From Rhodoferax antarcticus ANT.BR (GTDB lineage Bacteria; Pseudomonadota; Gammaproteobacteria; Burkholderiales; Burkholderiaceae_C): a DNA stretch of 64,000 bases. This document shows positions 1 to 8,639 of the stretch, piece by piece. The position numbers and the translations under genes are program-made. Numbering within the stretch: position 1 is the first letter of the stretch; each line of letters begins with the position of its first letter. The notes beneath the pieces are model-generated. The model was not told the origin of the DNA. It made no database searches and was given only the letters and a program-made list of their open reading frames with translations. The stretch covers positions 435,496-499,495 of the forward strand of contig NZ_MSYM01000013.1 of NCBI RefSeq assembly GCF_001938565.1, written 5' to 3'.

Positions 1-816
1 TTGTCTGTCCTAGTAATCTGCGTCGCTGCCCTGAGCCTGTGGGGTTTGGAAGGACGGGACTCCCGTGGCTCAGAGGTCAACGTCGCAGGTGATGCTGCGC
101 GCGCGCGCTCCCCCGGCAAATTCAAGGAAACGCTGCTGCAGGTGTGGCGTGAGCCACAAGCTCGCACCTTCACTATTTTTGTTTTTCTGTCCATGCTGGC
201 GTACAGCGCCCAAGACCTGATTCTTGAGCCATTTGCAGGTGATGTCTTTGGCATGAGCCCGGGTCAGACCACTCAGCTTGCGGGCTTGCAACATGGTGCC
301 GTGCTGATTGGCATGTTGTGGGTGGCATTGGTGGGCTGGGATCGGGTGAAAGGTCGTCTTGGCAGCGTGCAAAGCTGGATGGTGTGGGGATGCCTGCTGT
401 CGGCGGTCGCCATGGTGGGTTTGTCAACCGCCGGAATTCAAGGGCAAAACTGGCCACTTAAAGCCAACATCGTGCTGCTGGGTGTGGCGAATGGGACTTT
501 CTCTATTGCCGCTATCGCCACGATGATGCGCCTGTCGACACAGGGTGCGCAGGGCCATGAAGGCACGCGCATGGGTTTGTGGGGCGCCTCGCAGGCCATT
601 GCCTTTGGTTTGGGCGGAATTCTAGGCACGGGTGCCAGCGACATTGCCCATTGGGCGATGGCATCCAGTGGTCTTGCCTACGCATCAGTTTTCGGTTTTG
701 AAGCTTTGATGTTTGCTTTGTCGGCGTGGTGCGCCATTTTGGTGAACCGCAAGGGTGATGTGGCTGCACAGCCAAAGGTCTATTTTTCTACGGAGTTACA
801 AAGGGCGCAGTCATGA
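1..816 (+). CDS. PucC/Bch2-family membrane transporter, 3' part
   Basis: This is the C-terminal 271 residues of a major-facilitator protein of the PucC/LhaA/Bch2 family; the 5' end lies outside the window. Family members sit in the inner membrane and help light-harvesting complex assembly or bacteriochlorophyll handling. Hydrophobic segments recur through the fragment (for example around residues 52-68, 95-112, 122-140, 150-172 and 195-215), with the family-like stretch DLILEPFAGDVFGMSPGQTT near residues 67-86. The stop overlaps the bchP start as ATGA, so the two are translationally coupled. In purple bacteria a PucC-like gene is often placed directly before bchP, which supports the call. Which paralogue it is (Bch2/ORF428 type, LhaA or PucC) cannot be fixed from the fragment. 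Confidence 0.85.
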   Translation: MSVLVICVAALSLWGLEGRDSRGSEVNVAGDAARARSPGKFKETLLQVWREPQARTFTIFVFLSMLAYSAQDLILEPFAGDVFGMSPGQTTQLAGLQHGAVLIGMLWVALVGWDRVKGRLGSVQSWMVWGCLLSAVAMVGLSTAGIQGQNWPLKANIVLLGVANGTFSIAAIATMMRLSTQGAQGHEGTRMGLWGASQAIAFGLGGILGTGASDIAHWAMASSGLAYASVFGFEALMFALSAWCAILVNRKGDVAAQPKVYFSTELQRAQS

Positions 817-2006
817 ATACGAGCCAATACGATGTGGTGGTTGTGGGGGGCGGACCCTCGGGTGCAACGGCAGCTGACGACTTGGCGCGTCAGGGCTGGT
901 CGGTGTTGTTGATAGACCGACAAGGTCGAACCAAACCTTGCGGGGGCGCCATACCTCCGCGCTTGATCAAGGACTTTGAAATTCCCGACCATTTACTGGT
1001 GGCAAAGGTGCGTTGCGCTCGCATGATTTCACCCAAAAATAACCAGGTGGACATGCACATTGAAGACGGTTTTGTCGCCATGGTCAATCGGGATAGCTTT
1101 GATGAATGGCTGAGGGAGCGAGCGCACTCCCATGGCGCAACCCGCTTGCGGGCCGTGTGCGACAAGATCACCCGCGACCCCGACGGCGTTTCACGTGTGC
1201 ACTTCAACTCGGTTCAGGCCCAAGGTGTTGGCGAGCCAGACAGTGTGCGCACACGCATGATTGTGGCCGCCGATGGCGCAAGGTCAGAGATCGCCCGCCA
1301 GCACATCGAAGGGTCTGAGAAGACCAAGTATGTGTTTGCGTACCACGAGATCATTCGTGCGCCGCTGCAGGACCCATCGTATGACCCGCATCGGTGTGAT
1401 GTGTATTACCAGGGCATCATCTCCCCCGATTTTTATGGCTGGGTTTTCCCGCACGGTGACACGATGAGTGTTGGCACCGGTAGTGCTGACAAAGGTTTTT
1501 CGCTGCGCGGGTCGGTGGGCAAGCTGCGCGAAATTGCAGGCTTGAATCAGGTGGAAACGCTTCGCCGTGAAGGTGCGCCTATTCCGCTGAAGCCGCTGCC
1601 CCGGTGGGAAAACGGGCGCGACATCGTGCTCACTGGTGACGCTGCAGGGGTGGTGGCGCCAGCCTCCGGGGAGGGCATTTATTACGCGATGGCTTGTGGG
1701 CGCATGGTGGCAGAAGCCGTTCAGAACGCTCTGAAGACAGGCGACGCTACCTGCCTGAAGCAGGCTCGTAAGCAATTTCTCAAAGAGCATGGTCAGGTCT
1801 TCTGGATTCTGGGTTTGCTGCAGTACTTCTGGTACCAGAACGACAAGCGCCGGGAGCGATTCGTCAAGGTCTGTGAAGACCCGGATGTGCAGCGCCTGAC
1901 CTTTGAGTCGTATATGAACAAGAAGCTGGTTCGCAAGAAACCCATGGCCCACATTCGGATCTTCTTCAAGGACTTGGCACACCTGCTGGGTTTTGCCCGC
2001 GTCTGA
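813..2006 (+). CDS. bchP: Geranylgeranyl (bacterio)chlorophyll reductase
   Basis: BchP reduces the geranylgeranyl tail of bacteriochlorophyll a stepwise to phytyl. The 397-residue length is normal for the family. The N-terminus carries a Rossmann FAD motif (VVVGGGPSGATAADDLARQG, residues 9-28), and the second flavin motif GDAAGVVAPASGEGIYYAM lies near residues 273-291. The start overlaps the stop of the upstream PucC-like gene by 4 bp. It converges on bchO, with about 70 bp between the stops. Family recognition is strong because of the plant/bacterial geranylgeranyl reductase signature and the position inside a bch cluster. Confidence 0.95.
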   Translation: MNTSQYDVVVVGGGPSGATAADDLARQGWSVLLIDRQGRTKPCGGAIPPRLIKDFEIPDHLLVAKVRCARMISPKNNQVDMHIEDGFVAMVNRDSFDEWLRERAHSHGATRLRAVCDKITRDPDGVSRVHFNSVQAQGVGEPDSVRTRMIVAADGARSEIARQHIEGSEKTKYVFAYHEIIRAPLQDPSYDPHRCDVYYQGIISPDFYGWVFPHGDTMSVGTGSADKGFSLRGSVGKLREIAGLNQVETLRREGAPIPLKPLPRWENGRDIVLTGDAAGVVAPASGEGIYYAMACGRMVAEAVQNALKTGDATCLKQARKQFLKEHGQVFWILGLLQYFWYQNDKRRERFVKVCEDPDVQRLTFESYMNKKLVRKKPMAHIRIFFKDLAHLLGFARV

Positions 2007-2024
2007 CCTCTTTTCAGGACTTTG

Positions 2025-2046
2025 AGGCGGACCTCGGTCCGCTTTA
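2025..2046 (+). terminator. Possible terminator after bchP
   Basis: A 6-bp GC stem (GCGGAC, loop CTCG, GTCCGC) followed by only three T residues lies 20 bp past the bchP stop in the short convergent gap with bchO. The stem is stable but the U-tract is poor. Confidence 0.35.
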
Positions 2047-2077
2047 GGCGTCCGGTCCTACGCGACGCGCTCTTTGC

Positions 2078-2977
2078 TCAAGCGTTTGTCTGCTTGACCC
2101 ATTCCAGGATTTGCAGGCACACCGCGTCTGGTGCCTCTTCGTGGGCCAGATGGCCCAGGCCAGCAAACGTGCGGCTGATCGCTTTGGGCATGAGTTTCAA
2201 AGACTCTGCGCTCAAGTTAGCGGGAATGGTCCGGTCATTACCGCCCAGAAGCATGAATACTGGCCCCTTCAACAGGGGCAGTTGTTGCGACAGCCGGTTC
2301 AGCCGCCAGGCGGCCATCATGGCCAGTACACCTCTGACATGCGCGGGTGTCTGCAAAAGTCTCTGGTAGTAACTCAGCGCTGCGTCGTCCAGCTGGGAGC
2401 CAGTGCTTTTGAGCAAATTGCGCACAAAGGCGGGTTTTGCCGCCTGTTTGGCAAGAAGAACGCCTGACAAGGGGTTGAAGGCCAGCAACTTGGCAACCGG
2501 TGGAAATAGCCAATTGGCCACACCCGGTAGAGGTAGCCAGGCTGGATTGAGGCCAATCAAAGCCATTTCTGGTGCATTGGCATGCTTGAGGATCAGTTGT
2601 GCGCCCACTGCAGCCCCCGCCGAATGCCCAATGATGGCGCTGGGCCACACATTCAGATGTTCCAGCAGTGCGGCCAAACCAGAAGCCATATTGCCCAGGG
2701 AATTACTTTTGTGGGTGTTCCAGTAGCTAAAGGCATGTCCGGGCAGATCTGGGCAGATGACCGTGTGGTCTTGGGCCAGCGTCAAAACCAAATCGCGCCA
2801 GGAATGGGTTGACGCCCCAGTGCCGTGCAGCAGCAGCAAGATCGGGCCGTGACCAAAAGTTTGCACATGCCAGGCTTGGCCATGCACGCTCACAAATCGG
2901 CTGTGTGCCGCGTGTGGCCAAGTCTTGCGGTTGGCCTCCCAATCCATCGGCGGGTAGAGGGTGTCCCAAAGAGCCAT
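2078..2977 (-). CDS. bchO: BchO-type alpha/beta hydrolase
   Basis: This is a 299-residue alpha/beta hydrolase fold protein. The oxyanion region LLLLHGTGASTHSW (about residues 47-60) and a nucleophile elbow GHSAGAAVG (about 116-124) are visible, and GLGHLAHEEAPD near the C-terminus supplies the catalytic histidine. BchO is linked genetically to magnesium chelatase in purple bacteria, but its exact reaction is not settled. The start codon abuts the bchD stop (TGAATG), so it is the last gene of a bchI-bchD-bchO operon. Length and gene order match the family. Confidence 0.9.
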   Translation of the reverse strand: MALWDTLYPPMDWEANRKTWPHAAHSRFVSVHGQAWHVQTFGHGPILLLLHGTGASTHSWRDLVLTLAQDHTVICPDLPGHAFSYWNTHKSNSLGNMASGLAALLEHLNVWPSAIIGHSAGAAVGAQLILKHANAPEMALIGLNPAWLPLPGVANWLFPPVAKLLAFNPLSGVLLAKQAAKPAFVRNLLKSTGSQLDDAALSYYQRLLQTPAHVRGVLAMMAAWRLNRLSQQLPLLKGPVFMLLGGNDRTIPANLSAESLKLMPKAISRTFAGLGHLAHEEAPDAVCLQILEWVKQTNA

Positions 2978-4777
2978 TCAGGTCCTGCGCGTCTGCGCCG
3001 TCAGATCTTGGACGACGCAGGCCATGCGCTGTGCCTGCACATAAGGCATAGGAAAGTAATTGGCGCCCATCACATTGGCCAGTGTCTGCGCTTGCGGCTC
3101 TGGCTGGGGCGCGGTGTCGATCCACAGCGACGGGTAGCCGCTCAGGCGCCACTGTTGCGCCCAAGCTTGCGCATCCTCGCGGGCTTGCACCCGCCCGCCA
3201 GTGCCTGCCAGGCTGACATTGGCGCGGCCATCGCTCAGAATCACCAGCATGGGTGTTGACCCGGCGCGGTGCAACATCTGCGCTTGCAGCAAAGCCGCCT
3301 GAATGCCGCTGGCCAAAGGGGTGCCGCCGCCGCCGGGCAAGCCGCTCAGCGCGCGCTTGGCACGCACCAGCGAGCGGGTGGGGGGCAGCAGTACCTGGGC
3401 ACCTGCCAGTCGAAAACCAATCACGCAGACACTGTCGCGCCGCGCGTAAGACTGCTGCAGCAGCAGTTCCACCGCGCCTTTGGCTTCAGCCAAGCGGTGC
3501 TGCGCGGCTGAGCCTGACGCATCCAGCGCAAAAATCAGACAGGAAGGCGTCTGCTGTGCATAGCGCTGCACATGAAAGTCGTCACTGCGAATCACCACCC
3601 GTCCGGAGCCCGGTGCGTTCTGGCGAATCCGTTGTTTGGGCGCGGCGTTGACCAGGGTGGCCAGCACATGCAACCGTGCCCCCGCGCTGGGCTTGCCGGG
3701 GCGCGGTGTCAGTGGTCGGCCACGCAGTTTGCTGGTTTTGGCCTGGCCGCTGTTGCCCAACCCGTGCGCCGCTTTGGTGCTGGCTTTGCCCATCAGCAGG
3801 CGGTCCAGCAGTTTAGGGGGCAGACTGGCGATTGCAGCTGCCAGCAAAACGTCTTCCAAAGCTTCTTGCGGCGGCTCGGGTTCCTGTTCGTCTTCAGGCG
3901 GCGGCTCAGGCGGCTCGTTTTGGGGTTCTTCCTCGGGCGGTGGTTCTTCCGGCTGCTCGGGGGGCGGTGGTTCCTGGTCTTCGTCCGGCTGGGCGGGCAT
4001 GCGGGTGGCGCGCGGGCCCAGCACCAGGCGGGCGGCCAACTGCAGATCGCTCGGCTCGACCGCATCACGCCCTTCCAGTGCGGCGCAGACGCAGGCCAGA
4101 CGTAGCGCCATCAGCGGTGCGCGCAGGCTGTCCACGCCTAAAGCCCAGGCAGTCTGGCACAGTGCCTCGACCTGTTCAGGGCTGGTTTCCATGCGCTCAA
4201 GCAACGCCATCGCTTCCTGGCGTTCAACTTGTCCGAGTGCTTCCAGCGTGGCATCGCTTTGGGCCATGGACACATCGCGCAAATCCAGCCACAGGCCCAG
4301 GCGCTCGGTCAGGCCTTGGGCGGCACAGGCTTCGTCTTCCTCGGATTCGTCCAGCGCGATCACGGAAAACTGCGCCTGGCTGGTGATATGCGCATGGGTG
4401 GCATGCACCTGACCGCAGTCCTGCGCTTGGGCGATGTGCGCTGCGACCTTGGAGGGCAGGCGCTCGGCCATGGGCAGCACTATCACGCCGCCATGCGCTT
4501 GCGCCAGCAGCCCCGGCTGGTGGATGACGCGCCCGCTTTGCAGCGTGGCGGCCAGATCCATGCCGCCTAGCAGGCGTTCATCGTCAACCTGGCCAGGAAC
4601 ACGGAAGGTCTTGAGGGTGGAGGCCTTGAGCAGAGCAAGCCAGTTGTCACGCACCGGCCCGTGCGAAGCCCGCAACCAGATGCCGCCCAGGCGCACCGGG
4701 TCGACCTGCAGCGCCATCAAGGCCAGCTGCGCATCCTGCCAAGCCTGGCTCGCTTGTGACAGGCCGGGCGGGTTCAT
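2978..4777 (-). CDS. bchD: Magnesium chelatase subunit D
   Basis: BchD is the AAA+/integrin-like subunit that, with BchI and BchH, inserts Mg2+ into protoporphyrin IX. At 599 residues it has the usual three parts: an N-terminal AAA-like region with degenerate nucleotide-binding motifs; a very acidic, proline-rich linker at about residues 265-310 (runs of E, P and Q); and a C-terminal von Willebrand A domain with a MIDAS motif DASGSAA near residue 416. Its start overlaps the bchI stop as ATGA and its stop abuts bchO, so translation of all three is probably coupled. The proline/glutamate linker produces long spurious frames on the other strand. Confidence 0.95.
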   Translation of the reverse strand: MNPPGLSQASQAWQDAQLALMALQVDPVRLGGIWLRASHGPVRDNWLALLKASTLKTFRVPGQVDDERLLGGMDLAATLQSGRVIHQPGLLAQAHGGVIVLPMAERLPSKVAAHIAQAQDCGQVHATHAHITSQAQFSVIALDESEEDEACAAQGLTERLGLWLDLRDVSMAQSDATLEALGQVERQEAMALLERMETSPEQVEALCQTAWALGVDSLRAPLMALRLACVCAALEGRDAVEPSDLQLAARLVLGPRATRMPAQPDEDQEPPPPEQPEEPPPEEEPQNEPPEPPPEDEQEPEPPQEALEDVLLAAAIASLPPKLLDRLLMGKASTKAAHGLGNSGQAKTSKLRGRPLTPRPGKPSAGARLHVLATLVNAAPKQRIRQNAPGSGRVVIRSDDFHVQRYAQQTPSCLIFALDASGSAAQHRLAEAKGAVELLLQQSYARRDSVCVIGFRLAGAQVLLPPTRSLVRAKRALSGLPGGGGTPLASGIQAALLQAQMLHRAGSTPMLVILSDGRANVSLAGTGGRVQAREDAQAWAQQWRLSGYPSLWIDTAPQPEPQAQTLANVMGANYFPMPYVQAQRMACVVQDLTAQTRRT

Positions 4778-5796
4778 GCAGGCATCACCTCGTCCATGGC
4801 GCGCTGCACGCGTGCGCCAGAGCCAGTGTCGTCGAGCGGGTTGCGGCGCAGCCGGTGGCGCAGCGCCAGCGGGGCAATGGCACGCAAGTGTTTGAGTTCG
4901 GCCACCGTGTCACCCTGCAAGGCGGCATAAGCGCGGGTGGCGCGCAGCAGGGTGAGCTCGGCGCGCAGGCCGTCGGTGCCGAGCTTGTGGCACAGGGTGG
5001 CGCACTGCAGCAGCAGGTCGTCTGACACCTGCAGATCGTGAATCAGCTTCTTGGCACGCACGATGCGCTGGCGCAGTTTGGTGTTGGCGGCTTCCCATTC
5101 GTCGCGGAAGGCCTGCGGATTGCGCTCAAACGCATCGCGGCGGCGCACCACCTGCACCCGCATGTCCAGGTCTTGTGGGGTGCGTACTTCTACTGACAGG
5201 CCAAAACGGTCCAGCAACTGCGGGCGCAGTTCGCCTTCTTCCGGGTTGCCGCTGCCCACCAGCACAAAGCGCGCCGGGTGGCGCACGCTCAGGCCTTCAC
5301 GCTCCACCAGGTTTTCGCCCGAGGCGGCCACGTCGATCAACAGATCAACGATGTGGTCTTCCAGCAAATTGACTTCGTCGATATACAAAAAGCCACGGTT
5401 GGCCTGGGCCAGCAAGCCCGGCGCAAACTTCTTGATGCCTTGAGACAGGGCCTTTTCCAAATCAAGTGCGCCAACCACGCGATCTTCGGTGGCCCCCAAA
5501 GGCAGGTCAACCACCGGCACGGCACGCATTTCGGTCTTGAGCTTGTGACCACTTTGTGCCGTCTGGCATGACTCGCACAGCGTGCTGCCAAGTGGGTCGC
5601 AGCCGTAGGGGCAGTCTTTGACGACCTTGATCGGGGGCAACAGGTCAGCCAGCGCCCGCACGGCGGTGGATTTGCCGGTGCCGCGGTCACCCAGCACCAG
5701 CACGCCGCCGATGGTCGGGTCCACCGCCAGCATCTGGATCGCCAGCCGCATTTCTTCTTGTCCGACGATTGCTGCAAAAGGGAAAGTTAGTGCCAT
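4774..5796 (-). CDS. bchI: Magnesium chelatase ATPase subunit I
   Basis: BchI is the ATPase motor of magnesium chelatase. The protein has Walker A GDRGTGKS (residues 36-43), Walker B GFLYIDEVNLL, and the arginine-finger region VGSGNPEEGELRPQLLDRFG. The CPYGCDP...LCESC cysteine cluster typical of BchI is present. An upstream in-frame ATG at 5844 would add 16 residues. I prefer 5796 because the protein then begins MALTFPFAAIVGQEE like other BchI proteins, and GGAAA lies just upstream. This gives 340 residues. The 5844 start would also put the PpsR-like site almost on top of the start codon. Confidence 0.93.
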   Translation of the reverse strand: MALTFPFAAIVGQEEMRLAIQMLAVDPTIGGVLVLGDRGTGKSTAVRALADLLPPIKVVKDCPYGCDPLGSTLCESCQTAQSGHKLKTEMRAVPVVDLPLGATEDRVVGALDLEKALSQGIKKFAPGLLAQANRGFLYIDEVNLLEDHIVDLLIDVAASGENLVEREGLSVRHPARFVLVGSGNPEEGELRPQLLDRFGLSVEVRTPQDLDMRVQVVRRRDAFERNPQAFRDEWEAANTKLRQRIVRAKKLIHDLQVSDDLLLQCATLCHKLGTDGLRAELTLLRATRAYAALQGDTVAELKHLRAIAPLALRHRLRRNPLDDTGSGARVQRAMDEVMPA

Positions 5797-5849
5797 ATTT
5801 TTTCCAAAATAGAAACGGTTGCCTGCCTCACTATCAGCCTGCAATCATA

Positions 5850-5867
5850 TGTCAAGCTGGGTTGACA
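5850..5867 (-). promoter_or_regulatory. Putative PpsR/CrtJ operator upstream of bchI
   Basis: TGTCAAGCTGGGTTGACA is an inverted repeat (TGTCAA, 6-bp spacer, TTGACA) that fits the known PpsR/CrtJ consensus TGT-N12-ACA exactly. It lies 54 bp upstream of the bchI start, between suhB and bchI. On the bchI strand its first half is also TTGACA, a perfect -35 hexamer, so a bound repressor would block RNA polymerase. Family knowledge: PpsR represses bch genes under oxygen or light. No second copy at the usual ~8-bp spacing was found. Confidence 0.65.
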
Positions 5868-5898
5868 GGTGTCGGCGCTTGGCAGCTTGAAAAGTCTT

Positions 5899-6834
5899 TT
5901 AAAAAGCTGCGTCTGAGTGGCTGGAGGCGTCATCTGGTGTGGCGGTTTCAGGGGTAGCTGTGGCAGTGTTGGCTTGCACCGCTTCTGCTAGTGAAGCGCG
6001 CACACCAGCCTTCTCTCCAGCGCCAGCAAACTTGCTGTATTTGCCCAGCAGGCTCACCATCTGGCCGTAAATACGCGGGTTGGCCGCCAGGCATTCGTGC
6101 TGCTCCAGAAAGTCTGCATCACCCGACAGGTTACCCACCAAGCCACCGGCTTCGGTGATCAGCAAAGAGCCCGCGGCCACGTCCCAGGGTTGCAGGCCTT
6201 TTTCGAAAAAGCCGTCGGTAAAGCCAGCTGCCACATAGGCCAGGTCGAGCGCGGCTGCACCCGGGCGGCGAATACCAGCGGTGCGCTGAATGATGTCACC
6301 CAGCATCTGCAGATAGCTGGGCAGGTCGTCATCCATGCGGTAGGGAAAACCAGTTGAAATCAGGCATTCTTGCAGCCGGGTGCGCTTGGCGACGCGCAGG
6401 CGCCGGTTGTTCATGAACGCGCCACGGCCTTTGGTAGCGGTGAACAGGTCGTTGCGGCTGGGGTCGTAAATGACGGCTTGCTCCACCTTCCCACGCACCG
6501 CCAACGCGATGCTCACGCAGTAGATGGGCAGGCCGTGGATGAAGTTGGTGGTGCCGTCCAGCGGGTCGATGATCCAGACAAATTCGGAGTCACGCGCGCC
6601 ATGCTCGTGGCCAGACTCTTCAGCCCAGATGGCGTGGCCGGGGTAGGCACCCAGCAGGGTTTCAATGATCATTTGCTCAGAGGCCTGATCGACCTCGGTG
6701 ACAAAGTCGTTGACCTGTTTTTGCGACACCCGCACCGACTCCACATCAAGTGCAGCGCGGTTGATGATGGCCCCCGCTGCGCGCGCGGCTTTGACCGCCA
6801 CATTGATCATTGGGTGCAGATTCGGAGAGTTCAT
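5899..6834 (-). CDS. suhB: Inositol-1-monophosphatase family protein (SuhB-like)
   Basis: This Mg2+-dependent phosphatase of the inositol monophosphatase superfamily has the metal-binding motifs EESG (residues 72-75), [10 protein letters not shown] (89-98) and PWDVAAG (about 217). In many bacteria SuhB also acts in rRNA transcription antitermination. I chose the start at 6834 (MNSPNLHP), which has an AGG-type ribosome site; an ATG at 6876 would add 14 residues without homology. This gives 311 residues. The last ~45 residues form an Ala/Thr-rich tail beyond the phosphatase fold. It lies upstream of and codirectional with bchI, 102 bp away, with no clear terminator between them. Confidence 0.92.
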   Translation of the reverse strand: MNSPNLHPMINVAVKAARAAGAIINRAALDVESVRVSQKQVNDFVTEVDQASEQMIIETLLGAYPGHAIWAEESGHEHGARDSEFVWIIDPLDGTTNFIHGLPIYCVSIALAVRGKVEQAVIYDPSRNDLFTATKGRGAFMNNRRLRVAKRTRLQECLISTGFPYRMDDDLPSYLQMLGDIIQRTAGIRRPGAAALDLAYVAAGFTDGFFEKGLQPWDVAAGSLLITEAGGLVGNLSGDADFLEQHECLAANPRIYGQMVSLLGKYSKFAGAGEKAGVRASLAEAVQANTATATPETATPDDASSHSDAAF

Positions 6835-6945
6835 GGTCGCCTGGTAGTGTCCACACAGGCGTCGAAGCAGCTGCATGGCGAGTTGATGAATGGCGCAGTA
6901 CCCCCAAAAGGGGCAGCGACAATCGGCCTATTTTAACGGCCCCCC

Positions 6946-7788
6946 ATGAAGACCCGATTCATCCTGATCAACACCAGCCACGCCGGTAACGTGGGCGCTG
7001 CCGCACGCGCCATGAAAACCATGGGGTTTGATGACTTGGTGCTGGTGGCACCCCGCTGGGCGAATGTGTTGCGCCGCGAGGAAACCATCCAGCGTGCCAG
7101 CGGTGCCACCGATGTGTTGAAGCAGTGCCGCATCGTCGACACGCTCGATGAAGCCCTGGGCGGCATTACCCACCTGTGCGCCACCGCCATGACGCCGCGC
7201 GATTTCGGCCCACCCACCGTGACGCCACGCGCGCATTTCGATGCACTCTTAAAAAAAGAGCTAGTGACGCAATCAGGACAAGGGCTAGAGGCCGAAAAAG
7301 CATCTAACTCCGGCATCGCCTTCCTGTTTGGCTCAGAGCGTTTTGGCATGACCAACGACGATGTGTACCGCTGCCACGCGTGTCTGAGCATTCCCAGCAA
7401 CCCGCAATTTGGGTCGCTGAACTTGGCTGCCGCCCTGCAGGTGATTGCCTATGACTGGCGTGTGGCACTGGGTGGCTACCCGGTGAGCCAAGCCACTGCT
7501 GTGCCCACTTTGGCAGACGCGGCGCAAGTGGCGGGCTTGCTGGCGCATCTGGAGCAAGCCCTGGTGGCGATCGATTTTCTCGACCCGCAAGCGCCCAAAA
7601 AGCTCATGCCGCGGCTCAACCAGCTGTTCAACCGGGCCGAGGTCACGCAGGAAGAAATCCACATCTTGCGTGGTATGGCCAAGGCGATGCTCAAAGTGGC
7701 TGGCGGCAGTGTGGCTGGGGCCGCGTCGCAGGCTGTATCACCGCACGGCAATACCGCGTCACCCAAGGTGTTGCCCGAACCAATTTAG
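6946..7788 (+). CDS. trmJ: tRNA (Cm32/Um32) 2'-O-methyltransferase, TrmJ type
   Basis: This SPOUT-fold methyltransferase should methylate the 2'-O of residue 32 in tRNA. The N-terminus FILINTSHAGNVGAAARAMK, FGSERFGMTND in the middle and IPSNPQFGSLNLAAALQ (about residues 147-163) are the SPOUT motifs 1-3 with the trefoil knot. Just before motif 2 the protein carries an extra segment (about residues 101-120, KKELVTQSGQGLEAEKASN) encoded by a copy of the interspersed repeat described below (7247-7304). Other TrmJ proteins known to me are about 14 residues shorter here. It is divergent from suhB and followed after 9 bp by cysE. Confidence 0.9.
   Translation: MKTRFILINTSHAGNVGAAARAMKTMGFDDLVLVAPRWANVLRREETIQRASGATDVLKQCRIVDTLDEALGGITHLCATAMTPRDFGPPTVTPRAHFDALLKKELVTQSGQGLEAEKASNSGIAFLFGSERFGMTNDDVYRCHACLSIPSNPQFGSLNLAAALQVIAYDWRVALGGYPVSQATAVPTLADAAQVAGLLAHLEQALVAIDFLDPQAPKKLMPRLNQLFNRAEVTQEEIHILRGMAKAMLKVAGGSVAGAASQAVSPHGNTASPKVLPEPI
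7247..7304 (+). repeat. Interspersed repeat copy C, inside trmJ
   Basis: It has GAGCTAGTGACGCA, then CAAGGGCTAGAGGCC and an A-rich end, matching the shared pattern AGCT...GC...AAGGGCTAGAGGC. It is read in frame as GGG CTA GAG GCC and interrupts no motif. Confidence 0.75.
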
Positions 7789-7797
7789 ACTCCCACC

Positions 7798-8571
7798 ATG
7801 TTTTCCCGAATCCGCTCCGACGTTCAATGCATTCTTGAGCGCGACCCCGCTGCGCGCAGCACCTGGGAGGTGCTGACCTGCTACCCCGGTTTCCATGCGG
7901 TGCTGCTGCACCGTCTGGCGCACGCCTGCTGGACGCGCGGTTTCAAGTGGCTGGGGCGCTTCATTTCCCACACCACGCGGTTTTTGACCGGCATTGAGAT
8001 TCACCCCGGTGCCTGCATCGGCAACCGTGTCTTTTTTGACCATGCCATGGGCGTGGTGGTGGGTGAAACCGCCGAGATTGGCGACGACTGCACCATCTAC
8101 CAAGGCGTGACGCTGGGCGGTACCTCGCTCTATAAAGGCACCAAGCGCCACCCCACGCTGGGGCGTGGCGTGGTGGTGGGGGCGGGCGCACAGGTGCTGG
8201 GCGGTTTCACGGTGGGCGACGGTGCCAAGGTCGGCTCCAACGCGGTGGTCACCAAGCCGGTGCCCGCTGGTGCCACCGCCGTGGGCAACCCGGCGCGCAT
8301 CATCCAGGCCGAGCTCGATGTGAAACGCGAAGAGGCGGCCTCCAAAATGGGCTTTTCAGCCTACGGTGTCACCCAAAGCGACGACCCGTTGAGCCAGGCC
8401 ATGCGGGGCCTGATCGACAACGCTGGCGGCCACGAGCACCAGATCGCCATGCTCTGGAAGGCGATTGAAACCCTGCAAGCCAACCGCCATGAGCCAGACT
8501 GCGTGCCCGGTGATGCCGCGCTGAGCGAGCACTTTGAGGCTGAAAAACTCAATCAGCTGGTGGGTAAATAG
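7798..8571 (+). CDS. cysE: Serine O-acetyltransferase
   Basis: CysE acetylates L-serine with acetyl-CoA, the first step of cysteine synthesis. The 257-residue protein has an N-terminal helical region and a left-handed beta-helix of hexapeptide repeats (about residues 65-165) with [39 protein letters not shown] and GTKRHPTLG, including the catalytic Asp/His region. The C-terminal ~70 residues are longer than in short CysE/SAT forms and look flexible. It starts 9 bp after trmJ and is probably cotranscribed with it. A repeat copy occupies the gap after the stop. Confidence 0.95.
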   Translation: MFSRIRSDVQCILERDPAARSTWEVLTCYPGFHAVLLHRLAHACWTRGFKWLGRFISHTTRFLTGIEIHPGACIGNRVFFDHAMGVVVGETAEIGDDCTIYQGVTLGGTSLYKGTKRHPTLGRGVVVGAGAQVLGGFTVGDGAKVGSNAVVTKPVPAGATAVGNPARIIQAELDVKREEAASKMGFSAYGVTQSDDPLSQAMRGLIDNAGGHEHQIAMLWKAIETLQANRHEPDCVPGDAALSEHFEAEKLNQLVGK

Positions 8572-8580
8572 CTATTTTAA

Positions 8581-8634
8581 AGATAGCTACTAGCGCTTAT
8601 TGCATAAGGGCTAGAGCCCTATTTTATATATAAG
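8581..8634 (+). repeat. Interspersed repeat copy A, intergenic
   Basis: GATAGCTACTAGCGCTTATT followed by ATAAGGGCTAGAGCCCTATTTT is the clearest full-length copy. It fills the gap between the convergent cysE and the nuclease-like gene. AGCGCTTAT and ATAAGGGCT pair partly, so it may also serve as a hairpin. Confidence 0.85.
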
Positions 8635-8639
8635 CGTGA

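Noticed and set aside
3572..4412. Long Ser/Gly-rich and low-complexity plus-strand frames opposite bchD
   Set aside because: They mirror the acidic, proline-rich linker of BchD; repetitive codons keep the opposite frames open.
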